Shown: positions 8,052 through 15,918 of the stretch, piece by piece | Numbering within the stretch: the stretch's first letter is position 1 | Layout of the letters: every line of letters begins with the position of its first letter | From: Paracoccaceae bacterium | Lineage (GTDB): Bacteria; Pseudomonadota; Alphaproteobacteria; Rhizobiales; Stappiaceae | Assembly (NCBI GenBank): GCA_002709505.1 | Contig: PARB01000028.1 | Location: 1 to 32,412 of the forward strand | Direction of reading: 5' to 3' | DNA length: 32,412 bases | Position numbers and translations under genes: made by a program | The notes under the pieces: generated by a model | What the model saw: only the letters and a program-made list of their open reading frames with translations | Told to the model about the DNA's origin: nothing | Databases searched by the model: none

Positions 8052-9110
8052 ATGCACAATCTCGAAGCCGACCTGTTGCGCGGCCTTTGGTATGTGGCCT
8101 GCCCGTCCTCGGAGATCAAACCCGGCAAGATGCTGGGCAAGACACTGATGGGCGAGCCCGTGCTGATCGCGCGTGCCGCCAATGGCACGGTGTTCTGCCT
8201 GCGCGACATCTGTCCGCACCGCGGCATTCCGCTGCGCCATGGCTGGTTCGACGGCGAGACCGTGCAGTGCTGCTATCACGGCTGGAAGTTCGACACGGCC
8301 GGCGTCTGCGTCGACATTCCCTCCACCCATGCAACACAGACCATCGACTATTCCAAGATCAGCTGCGGCGCCTATCCGGTGCGCGAGCAAAACGGCCTGA
8401 TCTGGATCTATTTCGCGGAAAACGGCGAGGCGCCGGAAGACGGCCGCCAGCCGGAGCCGCCGCTCTTGCCGGACTTTCCCGCCGACGCGCCCCCGCGCCT
8501 TCACATCATGCTGCCCTTCGTGTGCTCGGTCGATCACGCGGCGCTTGGCCTGATGGACCCGACCCATGCCGCCTTCGTGCATACCTCCTGGTGGTTCAAG
8601 AAGAATGCGGCCAAGCTCAGGGCGAAGGAAAAGCTGTTCGAGCCATCGGAGCTCGGCTGGGCGATGGCGCGGCACAAGCTGCCGCCGCAGAACATCGCCT
8701 ACAAGGTGCTCGGCGACGATGTGACCACCGAAATCCGCTATGCGCTTCCGGGCCTCAGGATCGAGCACATCCAGGGCAGCCGCCACAGCGTCGTCGGACT
8801 GACCACGATCACCCCGGTCGACCGCTCGCACACGGAAGTGCGGCAGATGTTCTGGGCGAGCATGGGCTGGGTCGGCCCGTTCAAGCCGCTCATTCGCCAC
8901 TTGATGAAGGTGTTTCTCGACCAGGACCGTCGCGTCGTGATCCAGCAGCGCGAGGGGCTGAAGCACAATCCCCGCCTGATGCTGATCAACGACGCCGACA
9001 CGCAGGGCCGCTGGTGGATGCAGCTCAAGGACGAATGGACCCGCTCCGGTCAGGAAGGCCGCCCCTTCGCCAATCCGGTCAAGGGCCGCACCCTGCGCTG
9101 GATGAGCTGA
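8052..9110 (+). CDS. Rieske non-heme iron oxygenase, alpha-subunit type
   Basis: A 352-residue oxygenase of the Rieske ring-hydroxylating family (VanA/phenylpropionate-type), which would use electrons from a separate reductase to hydroxylate or demethylate an aromatic or similar substrate. The Rieske [2Fe-2S] ligands are seen as C54-P-H56 and C73-C-Y-H76. The mononuclear iron site is marked by DPTHAAFVH with His172 and His177; the third, acidic ligand would lie further C-terminal. The length fits a single-component alpha subunit with no beta subunit; none, and no reductase or ferredoxin, is adjacent, so partners must be elsewhere. The ATG has GGAG about 9 bases upstream. Substrate is unknown. 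Confidence 0.92.
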   Translation: MHNLEADLLRGLWYVACPSSEIKPGKMLGKTLMGEPVLIARAANGTVFCLRDICPHRGIPLRHGWFDGETVQCCYHGWKFDTAGVCVDIPSTHATQTIDYSKISCGAYPVREQNGLIWIYFAENGEAPEDGRQPEPPLLPDFPADAPPRLHIMLPFVCSVDHAALGLMDPTHAAFVHTSWWFKKNAAKLRAKEKLFEPSELGWAMARHKLPPQNIAYKVLGDDVTTEIRYALPGLRIEHIQGSRHSVVGLTTITPVDRSHTEVRQMFWASMGWVGPFKPLIRHLMKVFLDQDRRVVIQQREGLKHNPRLMLINDADTQGRWWMQLKDEWTRSGQEGRPFANPVKGRTLRWMS

Positions 9111-9144
9111 GCGGGCTGAGCCGACCGGCAGAGGAACCGTCCGC

Positions 9145-10119
9145 TCAGTACCAGGCGCCCAGTCCGCGCAGGCGACGGCGTGGCGCGCCGGTATCGGGCA
9201 CCGGCGAATGCCCGCGCACATGCGGGCGGTCGCCCGTGTCCACCCAGCGTCCAGGCTCCGCCTTGAGCGCCTTCAACCGGCGCACCCGCTCCTCGGTCTG
9301 CGGATGGGTGCGCAACACGGACGGGTCCGGAATGCGCGCGCCCTGCGGCAGCATCGCCTCCCACATCCGTCCCTGCATCCGCTCCAGCTTTTCCAGCGCG
9401 CTCGCCAGACCGTCGGGATCTCCGGTGAGCGCCGCCGCCCCCACGTCCGCCTCGTATTCGCGCGTGCGCGACAGGCCGAGCTGAAGTGCGGTGCCCAGCG
9501 TCGGCGCGATGATCAGGACGACAATCGCGGCATAGGGAACGTCGCCGCCGCCGGTCAAAAGCCCCGGCAGGTGAAAGATCACCAGAAACAGCCCGAGCGC
9601 GGACATCACTGAGGTCATCCGGCTGACGATGTCGGCCAGCGCCATCACCGTGATGTCCTCATGCACGATATGGGCAAGCTCATGCGCCATCACGCCGACG
9701 AACTCGCGCGCGTCCAGCCGGGCGATCAGCGCATCGGTCATGCAGATCACCGCCTCGTCGCGCCGTCCGGTGGAAAAGGCATTCATCATTCGGCTGGGCA
9801 CGCGGTAGAGCCGCGGCGGCGCGCTCAGGCCGGCGCGTTCCGACAGCAGCCGCACGATCCGGTAAACCTGCGGGTAGGCGTGGGGCGACAGCTCGCGCGC
9901 ACCATAAAGACCAAGCACCATGCGCGGCGACATATGCGTCGCCAGGACGAGCGACAGCCCACCGCCGAGCGCGGCCCAGACCACCCCCGTCGGACCGGCC
10001 AGGGTGTAGGCGCAAAGGCCGAGCAGCAGGATGGCGCCGGACGCCAGGAACAGCGTGTGGGCGCGGTTGCGGCGGCGGTAGCGGTCGCGGATTTCAGGGT
10101 CGATGGACACGGGCAACAT
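9145..10119 (-). CDS. M48 family membrane zinc metalloprotease (HtpX-like)
   Basis: A 324-residue membrane protease. The zinc site is intact: HELAH with His146, Glu147 and His150, and the third ligand Glu221 in SRTREYEAD. Hydrophobic segments at about 23-41, 44-60, 168-188 and 195-216 bracket the catalytic domain, the topology of HtpX, which degrades misfolded membrane proteins. It differs from classical HtpX in having a long Pro/Arg-rich C-terminal tail after THPQTEERVRRL, so I call it HtpX-like rather than htpX. The start has a purine-rich GAAGGCGGG directly upstream. Convergent with the Rieske oxygenase gene, 34 bases apart, and downstream of the chemoreceptor terminator. Confidence 0.92.
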   Translation of the reverse strand: MLPVSIDPEIRDRYRRRNRAHTLFLASGAILLLGLCAYTLAGPTGVVWAALGGGLSLVLATHMSPRMVLGLYGARELSPHAYPQVYRIVRLLSERAGLSAPPRLYRVPSRMMNAFSTGRRDEAVICMTDALIARLDAREFVGVMAHELAHIVHEDITVMALADIVSRMTSVMSALGLFLVIFHLPGLLTGGGDVPYAAIVVLIIAPTLGTALQLGLSRTREYEADVGAAALTGDPDGLASALEKLERMQGRMWEAMLPQGARIPDPSVLRTHPQTEERVRRLKALKAEPGRWVDTGDRPHVRGHSPVPDTGAPRRRLRGLGAWY

Positions 10120-10153
10120 CCCGCCTTCATACAGGAGGGCGGGCAGAAAGCGA

Positions 10154-10184
10154 AGACCGCGCCGGATCCTCTCCGGCGCGGTCT
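10154..10184 (-). terminator. Strong hairpin terminator after chemoreceptor
   Basis: A 13-bp perfect stem (AGACCGCGCCGGA paired with TCCGGCGCGGTCT) with a five-base loop lies ~74 bases beyond the chemoreceptor stop and before the protease gene. On the reverse strand it is followed by TCGCTTTCT. Confidence 0.75.
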
Positions 10185-10199
10185 GGGCAGCTTGAATTC

Positions 10200-10259
10200 G
10201 GACGCCTTGGGTCTGGACGCCCCAAGTCTGGACGCCCTCGCTCTGGCGGCTTTCGCGTC
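10200..10259. repeat. 15-bp tandem repeat at the chemoreceptor stop
   Basis: Three 15-base units beginning GGACGCC (10200-10214, 10215-10229, 10230-10244) and a diverged fourth (10245-10259) run from the terminator side into the chemoreceptor stop codon (10258-10260). The period is a multiple of three, but the stop excludes it from the protein. Confidence 0.75.
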
Positions 10260-11748
10260 AGGACGCGACCCGCTCCAGGAAGCGGTCGACGGACTGGCGC
10301 ACCGCATCGGTCTGGCGGGTAACCTCCTCGATGGTGTCTTCCATCTCGGTGGCCGCCGTCGCCGTGCGCGCCACAGCCTCGCCGAGGCCGACGATGTTGC
10401 TGGAGACGAGCCCGGTTCCGGTGGCGGCTTCCGCGACATTGCGCGAGATCTCGCCGGTCGCGGCCCCCTGCTCCTCGACCGCCGCGGCGATCGACGAGGT
10501 ATAGCCGTTGACCTCCTGCATGGTTTCCGCGATCTGGGCGATGGCGGAGACCGCCTGGCCGGTCTCGTTCTGGATGGCCGTGATCTGGGCGCCGATCTCC
10601 TCGGTCGCCTTGGAGGTCTGGGTCGCCAGTTCCTTCACTTCAGCCGCCACGACCGCAAAGCCCTTGCCGGCCTCTCCGGCCCGTGCGGCCTCGATGGTGG
10701 CATTGAGCGCCAGAAGGTTGGTCTGCTCGGCGATCGCCTGGATCAGGGTGACGACCTCGCCGATCTTGTTGGCCGATTCGGCGAGCCGCGCGACACGCTC
10801 GTTGGTGTTCTGCGCCCCCTGGGTGGCCTGTTCGACAATGTTGTTGGTCTGGGCGATCTGGCGCGCGATCTCGGCGATGGAGGAAGACAGCTCCTCCGCC
10901 GCAGCGGCCACAGAGCGCACATTGGCGCTTGCGGTCTCCGACGCGGAGCCTGCCGCCTGCGACTTGCCCGAGGCATCGCCCGCGATGTCCTCCAGCGAGC
11001 GGGCCGCCTGCAGCATCGCCTTGGCGCGGGCCGTGACGTCGTTCAGCTTGGCCTCGATGTCCTGGCGGAACTCGATGATCCCGGCCTGGACGTCGGCCTG
11101 ACGGGCCAGGTCGGCCTCGCGACGCGAGTCATCGACGCTCTTGAGGCGCTCGCTCTCGTCGCGCGCGGCATTGGCTTCGTCGACCGCGTTGATCGCGGCG
11201 GCGAAGGTCGCCTGAATGCGGGCGGTCAGCCAGATCAGCGCCGCGGTCTCCATGACGACGATCCCGGCGTGCAACACGACGCGCAGGAAGTTCCCGCCGT
11301 CCGGAAACACCATCAGCGGCATCATGAAGTTGAAGAAAAGGTGATGCACGGCCACGACGGCCGAAAAGGCGACCAACGCCCGCCAGTCGACCCAGCCGGC
11401 GAGGATCGCAAGGGCGGCAAAGAAATACATATGCGCGTCGATCTGGAAGGAATGAGCCGGGTCGCCGCCGCCCATGGCCGCAACTAGCAGGCTGACGAGA
11501 CCCGCAAGCGATACCGCGGTGACGATGCGCACGGGCACGCCCGTGCCTTCCTTCATCCACACGGCAGTGGAAGCCGCGCCCATCAGGAGCGCTGCGGCGC
11601 TGACCAGCACCGGCGAGACATTGTCACTGCCCCAGGCGATGGCCATGACGGCCAGAACGTTCACCCAGAGGAAAATCACCAACACCCTGGCGTAGCTCCG
11701 GCGCATTTCGTCCAGGCCGGTCACCTTCGTTTCCACCGTCTCAACCAT
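10258..11748 (-). CDS. Methyl-accepting chemotaxis protein, polytopic His-containing sensor
   Basis: A 496-residue chemoreceptor whose sensor is not a periplasmic domain but a block of about six predicted membrane helices (residues ~20-175), followed directly by the cytoplasmic signalling coiled coil with the tip [20 protein letters not shown]. No HAMP domain is obvious. Within or next to the helices are His106 (AHMYFFA), His135-His136 (VHHLFFN) and His160 ([11 protein letters not shown]), plus Glu167. This arrangement recurs in alphaproteobacterial receptors as I recall them and could hold a metal or heme or sense the membrane state; that is inference. It starts 33 bases after a small membrane-protein gene on the same strand, probably one transcript, and ends in a 15-bp repeat and a strong terminator. 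No CheR-binding pentapeptide is seen. Confidence 0.92.
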   Translation of the reverse strand: MVETVETKVTGLDEMRRSYARVLVIFLWVNVLAVMAIAWGSDNVSPVLVSAAALLMGAASTAVWMKEGTGVPVRIVTAVSLAGLVSLLVAAMGGGDPAHSFQIDAHMYFFAALAILAGWVDWRALVAFSAVVAVHHLFFNFMMPLMVFPDGGNFLRVVLHAGIVVMETAALIWLTARIQATFAAAINAVDEANAARDESERLKSVDDSRREADLARQADVQAGIIEFRQDIEAKLNDVTARAKAMLQAARSLEDIAGDASGKSQAAGSASETASANVRSVAAAAEELSSSIAEIARQIAQTNNIVEQATQGAQNTNERVARLAESANKIGEVVTLIQAIAEQTNLLALNATIEAARAGEAGKGFAVVAAEVKELATQTSKATEEIGAQITAIQNETGQAVSAIAQIAETMQEVNGYTSSIAAAVEEQGAATGEISRNVAEAATGTGLVSSNIVGLGEAVARTATAATEMEDTIEEVTRQTDAVRQSVDRFLERVAS

Positions 11749-11781
11749 GTTCCATCCGTCCGATTCTAGCCGCCGCAGCGG

Positions 11782-12072
11782 TCAAAGACAGGCCTCCGCC
11801 ACGCTCGGTGACGTCACCAGAAATGCACCCGCGCCATAAAGACGCTTCACGAAATCCCCGCCCTCGCCATTGGCAACCGCGATCCAGTTGCCCGCGCCGA
11901 CCTGCAAGAGATCGCCCCCGGCCGCAGCCACGATCGCGGCCGCGGATCCGGACCCCGGCCAGGCAATCACGGCAACGCGACCGTCCGCACCCGGGGCGAA
12001 CATGCCCACCGCCATTGCACCCACGACGAAGAGGAAATAGCCCGCGAGGAGGACGCGCCATGTAAGGGTCAT
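11782..12072 (-). CDS. Small single-pass membrane protein, unknown function
   Basis: A 96-residue protein with one N-terminal hydrophobic helix (WRVLLAGYFLFVVGAMAVGMF) and a short Gly/Ala-rich C-terminal domain (VAVIAWPGSGSAAAIVAAAG, then GNWIAVANGEGGDF and KRLYGAGAFLVTSPS). The ATG at 12072 has AAGGAG about 6 bases upstream; a frame extending to 12138 lacks such a site. It lies 33 bases upstream of the polytopic chemoreceptor, so they are probably co-transcribed. I recall similar small proteins in Rhizobiales genomes but know no function. A role as an accessory of the receptor is only suggested by position. Confidence 0.8.
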   Translation of the reverse strand: MTLTWRVLLAGYFLFVVGAMAVGMFAPGADGRVAVIAWPGSGSAAAIVAAAGGDLLQVGAGNWIAVANGEGGDFVKRLYGAGAFLVTSPSVAEACL

Positions 12073-12236
12073 CGGATCTCCTTGCGCCCCGGCATGCCTC
12101 GCGGACGCCGATGCGTGTTGCCGTAAAGGAGAATGCACCCCAAAGGTTTAACAGGCGATGAAGTCCCCAAACGGGGTCGAGGACATCGCAGTTTTACCTA
12201 TAGATCGGAGATTTATTCCAAAATGGAAAAGATAAA

Positions 12237-12257
12237 GGCACGCCTTTTGGGCGTGCC
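12237..12257 (-). terminator. Terminator after msrA
   Basis: An 8-bp perfect stem (GGCACGCC/GGCGTGCC) with a five-base loop; on the reverse strand it is followed by TTTATCTTTTCC. It lies 42 bases past the msrA stop. Confidence 0.85.
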
Positions 12258-12298
12258 CCTTGCAATCGCGAGACCCGGCGACTGCCGGAGAGCGGGCC

Positions 12299-12961
12299 TC
12301 AGCCGGCGGGCGCGGGGGCCGGGCAGGCGACGCCGGTTCCGCCAAGGCCGCAGTAACCGCCGGGATTCTTGGCGAGATACTGCTGGTGCGGCTCTTCGGC
12401 GAAGTAGAACGCCTCCATCGGCTTGATTTCCGTGGTGATCGCCCGGGAATGGCCCGCCGTCCGCAGGGCCTGCGTGTAGGCGGCCGCCGTTGCCTCCGCC
12501 GCCTGCTTCATCTGGTCCGTCGTATAGTAGATCGCCGAGCGATACTGGGTGCCAGTGTCATTGCCCTGGCGCATGCCCTGCGTCGGGTCATGCCCCTCCC
12601 AGAAGGCGCGCAGCAGGTCTTCGCGCGAAATCGCATTGGTGTCGAAGACGACGCGGACCACTTCGGTGTGGCCGGTGCGCCCGGTGCAGACCTCGTTGTA
12701 GGTGGGGTTCGGCGTCGGACCGCCGGCATAGCCGACCGCCGTGACCGCGACGCCGGGCAGCTGCCAGAACAGCCGTTCCGCGCCCCAGAAGCAGCCAAGC
12801 CCCAGAAGCACCTCTTCCTGCCCCTCGCCCGGCACCAGATCGATGGGCACGCCGGTGACCGCATGGCGGCCGGGCGTCATGATCGCCGTCTCGCGCCCCG
12901 GCAGGGCGGCGGCACGGTCGACGAGCGAGAACTTGTTGCTGAGCATGGTCATGAAAGACAT
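12299..12961 (-). CDS. msrA: Peptide methionine-(S)-S-oxide reductase
   Basis: A 220-residue MsrA, which repairs methionine-S-sulfoxide in proteins using thioredoxin. The catalytic motif GCFWG (Cys57) is intact, as are [28 protein letters not shown] and the [17 protein letters not shown] segment. Two further cysteines near the C-terminus (Cys204, Cys213 in [12 protein letters not shown]) are placed as the resolving and recycling cysteines of the three-Cys class. There is no signal peptide, so it is cytosolic. The ATG at 12961 follows a strong AGGAGG five bases upstream. A small membrane-protein gene lies 59 bases upstream on the same strand. Confidence 0.96.
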   Translation of the reverse strand: MSFMTMLSNKFSLVDRAAALPGRETAIMTPGRHAVTGVPIDLVPGEGQEEVLLGLGCFWGAERLFWQLPGVAVTAVGYAGGPTPNPTYNEVCTGRTGHTEVVRVVFDTNAISREDLLRAFWEGHDPTQGMRQGNDTGTQYRSAIYYTTDQMKQAAEATAAAYTQALRTAGHSRAITTEIKPMEAFYFAEEPHQQYLAKNPGGYCGLGGTGVACPAPAPAG

Positions 12962-13020
12962 CTACGCCTCCTGTCGAGGGCAAGGAAAGGGCCGGGCCGG
13001 CGGGCGCGCCGGGAGGCACG

Positions 13021-13344
13021 TCACACCAGGCGCGCGCGCCTGCGCGAAAACCAGCGCCGCTCGCCCATCCACAAAAGCAGAAAGCCGAGCGGTGCGAAAC
13101 TGGCCCAGACCGGCGCCGTCAGCAGCGTCTGGATCACCGGGTCCCACAGGAACGGCGACACGTGACGCTGCACCGCCGCCTGGGCGGTGTTGAGCGAGGC
13201 CGGAGCGAAGTCGAACCAATACTGCCCGAGCGGGGTCGCCACCCAGGCCGATGCGGCGATTGTCTTGGTGCCGTCGATGACGAGCGCCACAAGTGCCATC
13301 GCGACGAACCAGAGACCGGTCAGCCGCGCCAGAAATCGAAACAT
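13021..13344 (-). CDS. Small two-helix membrane protein, unknown function
   Basis: A 107-residue protein with two hydrophobic helices (LTGLWFVAMALVALVIDGT near the N-terminus and LLTAPVWASFAPLGFLLLW near the C-terminus) and a very basic tail (RRWFSRRRAR), predicting both termini in the cytosol. The loop contains ASAWVATPLGQYWFDFAPASLN and a WDPVIQ segment. I recall this type as a conserved Rhizobiales protein, sometimes auto-annotated as PetM-like; I do not trust that name. The ATG at 13344 has GAGG seven bases upstream; a frame open to 13572 is Arg-rich low complexity and rejected. Probably in one transcript with msrA. Confidence 0.8.
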   Translation of the reverse strand: MFRFLARLTGLWFVAMALVALVIDGTKTIAASAWVATPLGQYWFDFAPASLNTAQAAVQRHVSPFLWDPVIQTLLTAPVWASFAPLGFLLLWMGERRWFSRRRARLV

Positions 13345-13844
13345 GTCAATCCTCTTGCCGTGTCGAGCGCATCGCGCATCCGACGCGCGGCGATCGCGCA
13401 GCGGACGCGTATCCGCCCTGTCGCGCGGCCGGCCGGCCAGCTGCGCCCGCCGGGCACCGCGCCTCGCGCTTGCCTCGTCCTGAAAGATAGAGCCGCCCCG
13501 GGCACTCTGCAATGTCGCGCGGACGCCATCGCGAAAGCGTGAAAACGCGCGAGCCGCCAAGGCAGCGGACACACCGGCGGACCGGCATGATCTTGACGCC
13601 CCGCCCGCACCGGTTCCGCGCCCGCTCGACCCCGGCGGAATCGCCCCGACAGGCGCAGGTGTTGAAAAGGACCGAAGGAGATGGATCAGCGCTTGAACTT
13701 GGTCGCGCTCTCAGTATAGTGCGCGACTTGCGGACGGCATTCGCGTTGTTTTTCAAGGCGCGAGGAGGTCCGCAAAAGATCCGTCAAACGGATGTCGAAA
13801 CCGGGCAATTGCCCCGTTTCCGGACCGCATGACGGGTTGGCTGC
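13345..13844. other. Intergenic region upstream of tRNA-Ser
   Basis: 500 bases with no convincing protein gene. Frames here are Arg/Pro-rich or are antisense to the tRNA. It holds a good forward promoter (13693-13720) and, at about 13797-13820, a hairpin GAAACCGGGC/GCCCCGTTTC (one mismatch, loop AATT) between promoter and tRNA. The left part presumably carries the promoter for the small membrane protein gene reading leftward. Confidence 0.5.
13693..13720 (+). promoter_or_regulatory. Promoter for tRNA-Ser
   Basis: TTGAAC (13693-13698), 16 bases, TATAGT (13715-13720), a good match to housekeeping promoters. Transcription would begin near 13727, about 118 bases before the mature tRNA. Confidence 0.6.
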
Positions 13845-13934
13845 GGAGAGGTGGCCGAGTGGTTTAAGGCGCACGCCTGGAACGCGTGTATACGGGAAAC
13901 CGTATCGAGGGTTCGAATCCCTCTCTCTCCGCCA
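13845..13934 (+). tRNA. tRNA-Ser (anticodon GGA)
   Basis: A 90-base type II tRNA with encoded CCA. Acceptor stem GGAGAGG pairs with TCTCTCC (one G-T), the anticodon stem CACGC/GCGTG frames the loop CTGGAAC with anticodon GGA at 13879-13881, a long variable arm (TATACGG/CCGTATC region) marks the serine class, and the T arm is GAGGG-TTCGAAT-CCCTC. It decodes UCC and UCU. Confidence 0.97.
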
Positions 13935-14016
13935 TTTTCCCTTTTTGCATCCCCGCGACGTCGACACCGGCGGCCCCTAGACAGGGGCGGCGCGCAAGGT
14001 CAAATGGCGTCCGGCT

Positions 14017-15816
14017 TCAGGCGTGTTCCGCGATGACCGTGAGGAAGGCCGGACCGTAGCGCTCCAGCTTCGCCTTGCCGACACCGGGCACGGTCGCCAT
14101 TTCCGCGGTCGAGGCCGGCTTCGTGGTCGCGAGTTCGACAAGCGTCCTGTCGTGAAAGATCACATAGGGCGGCACGTTCTGGGCCCGGGCAAGCTCCGTG
14201 CGCGTGTGCCTCAAGGCCTCGAACAACAGGCGATCCGTGTCGGAAATGGCGGCGCGAAGCGCGTCGGACACCGCCGCGCGGCGGCGCGCCTTGGGCGGCG
14301 GCGGCACGCGCAGCATCAAGGTCGGCTTCTCGCGCAGGAACTCGCGACCGGCCGGAGCGATCGACAGACCGCCGTGACCGGCAAGATCGACATTGACGAG
14401 GCGCAACGCGATCAGCTGGCGCAGGATCGCCCGCCATGTCGCCTTGTCGTGCTCGGTCCCGATGCCGTAGGTGGAGATGCTGTCGTGGCCGAACTGGGCG
14501 ATGCGCTCGCTCTCGACGCCGAGCAGGACATCGACGACATAGGCCTGCCCGAAGCGTTCGCCGGTCCGGTAGATGCACGACAGCACCTTCTGTGCGGCGA
14601 TCGTGCCGTCGAACAGCTCCGGCGGTTCCTCGCAGGTGTCGCAATTGCCGCAGGGCGCGCAAGTGTCGCCGAAATAGGACAACAGCGCCTGCCGACGGCA
14701 GCCCGCCGTCTCGGCCAGCCCCAGCAGCGCGTCGAGCTTCTGCCGCTCCATGCGTTTGCGGGTGTCGGGCGCATCCGACTCCTCGATGAACCGGCTGCGC
14801 AGCGCGATGTCGTCGGACCCGTAGAGCATCAGCGTGTCGGACGGCAGGCCGTCGCGTCCGGCCCGGCCCGTCTCCTGATAGAAGGCCTCGATGCTTCCCG
14901 GCAGGTCGAGATGGGCGACGAAGCGCACGTCGGGCTTGTCGATCCCCATGCCGAAGGCGATGGTGGCGACCATGATCACCGCCTCGCCGTGCTGGAAACG
15001 CGCCTGATTGGCCTCGCGCACCGCCTTGTCCATGCCGGCGTGATAGGCGAGCGCCTCATGGCCCTGGTCGCACAGCCAGGCGGCGGTTTCCTCGGTCTTG
15101 CGTTTCGACAGGCAGTAGACGATGCCGCTCTCGTTCGCATGGCGCTTCAGGAAGTCCTTCAGCTGCGCGCGCGGATTGTCCTTTTCCTTGATCGCATAGC
15201 GGATGTTGGGACGGTCGAAGCCGGCGATGAAGGCGTCGGTGCCGGCGATGTCGAGATGGGCGAGGATTTCGGCGCGTGTCGGCTCGTCGGCGGTGGCCGT
15301 CAGCGCCATGCGCGGCGTGCCGGGAAACCGCCGGACCAGCTCGTCGAGCTGGCGGTAGGAGGGGCGGAAATCGTGTCCCCATTGCGACAGGCAATGGGCC
15401 TCGTCGATGGCGATCACCGACAGATGCGTGCGTTCAAGCTGGTTCAGGACCTCGGGGCGCAAGATCGTTTCGGGCGCGGCGTACAAAAGGTCCACGGCAC
15501 CGGCGTGAATGTCGCGCCACAGCGCGCCGCGCTCCTCCGCCGGCAGGTCGGAATTGAGCGCAGCCGCCCGCACGCCCGCCTGCCGCAGCGCCGCGACCTG
15601 GTCCGCCATCAGCGCCAGAAGCGGCGACACCACGAGGCCCATGCCGGGCCTGGCAAGCGCCGGGATCTGGTAGCAAAGCGACTTTCCCCCGCCGGTCGGC
15701 ATCAGCACGAAGGCGTTCCGGCCGCCTGCGACATGGTCGACGATAGCGGCCTGCAGACCCCGGAAGGAGTCGTAGCCGTAAACGGATCTGAGGATTTCGA
15801 GGGTGTTGGCGGTCAT
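14017..15816 (-). CDS. recQ: ATP-dependent DNA helicase RecQ
   Basis: A 599-residue 3'-5' DNA helicase of recombination and fork repair. In order: SF2 helicase core with Walker A MPTGGGKSLCYQ (Lys45), DEAH box in IDEAHCLSQWGHDFRPSY, motif VI in QETGRAGRDG; the RQC zinc site with four cysteines (CRRQALLSYFGDTCAPCGNCDTC); winged helix; and a C-terminal HRDC domain ending in VPGVGKAKLERYG. Length matches the RecQ family. The start is uncertain: ATG at 15816 is used, but an in-frame GTG at 15828 adds four residues; neither has a strong ribosome site. About 100 bases separate it from the sugar-transporter operon upstream. Confidence 0.96.
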   Translation of the reverse strand: MTANTLEILRSVYGYDSFRGLQAAIVDHVAGGRNAFVLMPTGGGKSLCYQIPALARPGMGLVVSPLLALMADQVAALRQAGVRAAALNSDLPAEERGALWRDIHAGAVDLLYAAPETILRPEVLNQLERTHLSVIAIDEAHCLSQWGHDFRPSYRQLDELVRRFPGTPRMALTATADEPTRAEILAHLDIAGTDAFIAGFDRPNIRYAIKEKDNPRAQLKDFLKRHANESGIVYCLSKRKTEETAAWLCDQGHEALAYHAGMDKAVREANQARFQHGEAVIMVATIAFGMGIDKPDVRFVAHLDLPGSIEAFYQETGRAGRDGLPSDTLMLYGSDDIALRSRFIEESDAPDTRKRMERQKLDALLGLAETAGCRRQALLSYFGDTCAPCGNCDTCEEPPELFDGTIAAQKVLSCIYRTGERFGQAYVVDVLLGVESERIAQFGHDSISTYGIGTEHDKATWRAILRQLIALRLVNVDLAGHGGLSIAPAGREFLREKPTLMLRVPPPPKARRRAAVSDALRAAISDTDRLLFEALRHTRTELARAQNVPPYVIFHDRTLVELATTKPASTAEMATVPGVGKAKLERYGPAFLTVIAEHA

Positions 15817-15918
15817 CGTCTTCGGCACGGGGAATCACTTTGCGCCCTTCATAGCAGCTTTGGGCGCGGATAAGCGACGCCTGCCCCGCGTCGCTCTCCA
15901 TCGCGGCGGCGGATCGCA

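Noticed and set aside
13845..13934. tRNA-Ser as an integration site for a mobile element
   Set aside because: No integrase, no repeated tRNA 3' end and no composition shift are seen on either side.
13686..13967. Reverse open frame with the segment [16 protein letters not shown]
   Set aside because: It is the antisense of tRNA-Ser, a well-known false protein that arises over serine tRNA genes.
13973..13988. GCCCCT-AGAC-AGGGGC hairpin as the recQ terminator
   Set aside because: Only 6 bp and no T-tract on the reverse strand; not strong enough to annotate.
14023..15873. 616-codon forward open frame opposite recQ
   Set aside because: Low-complexity antisense shadow of a GC-rich gene; recQ on the other strand has every family motif.
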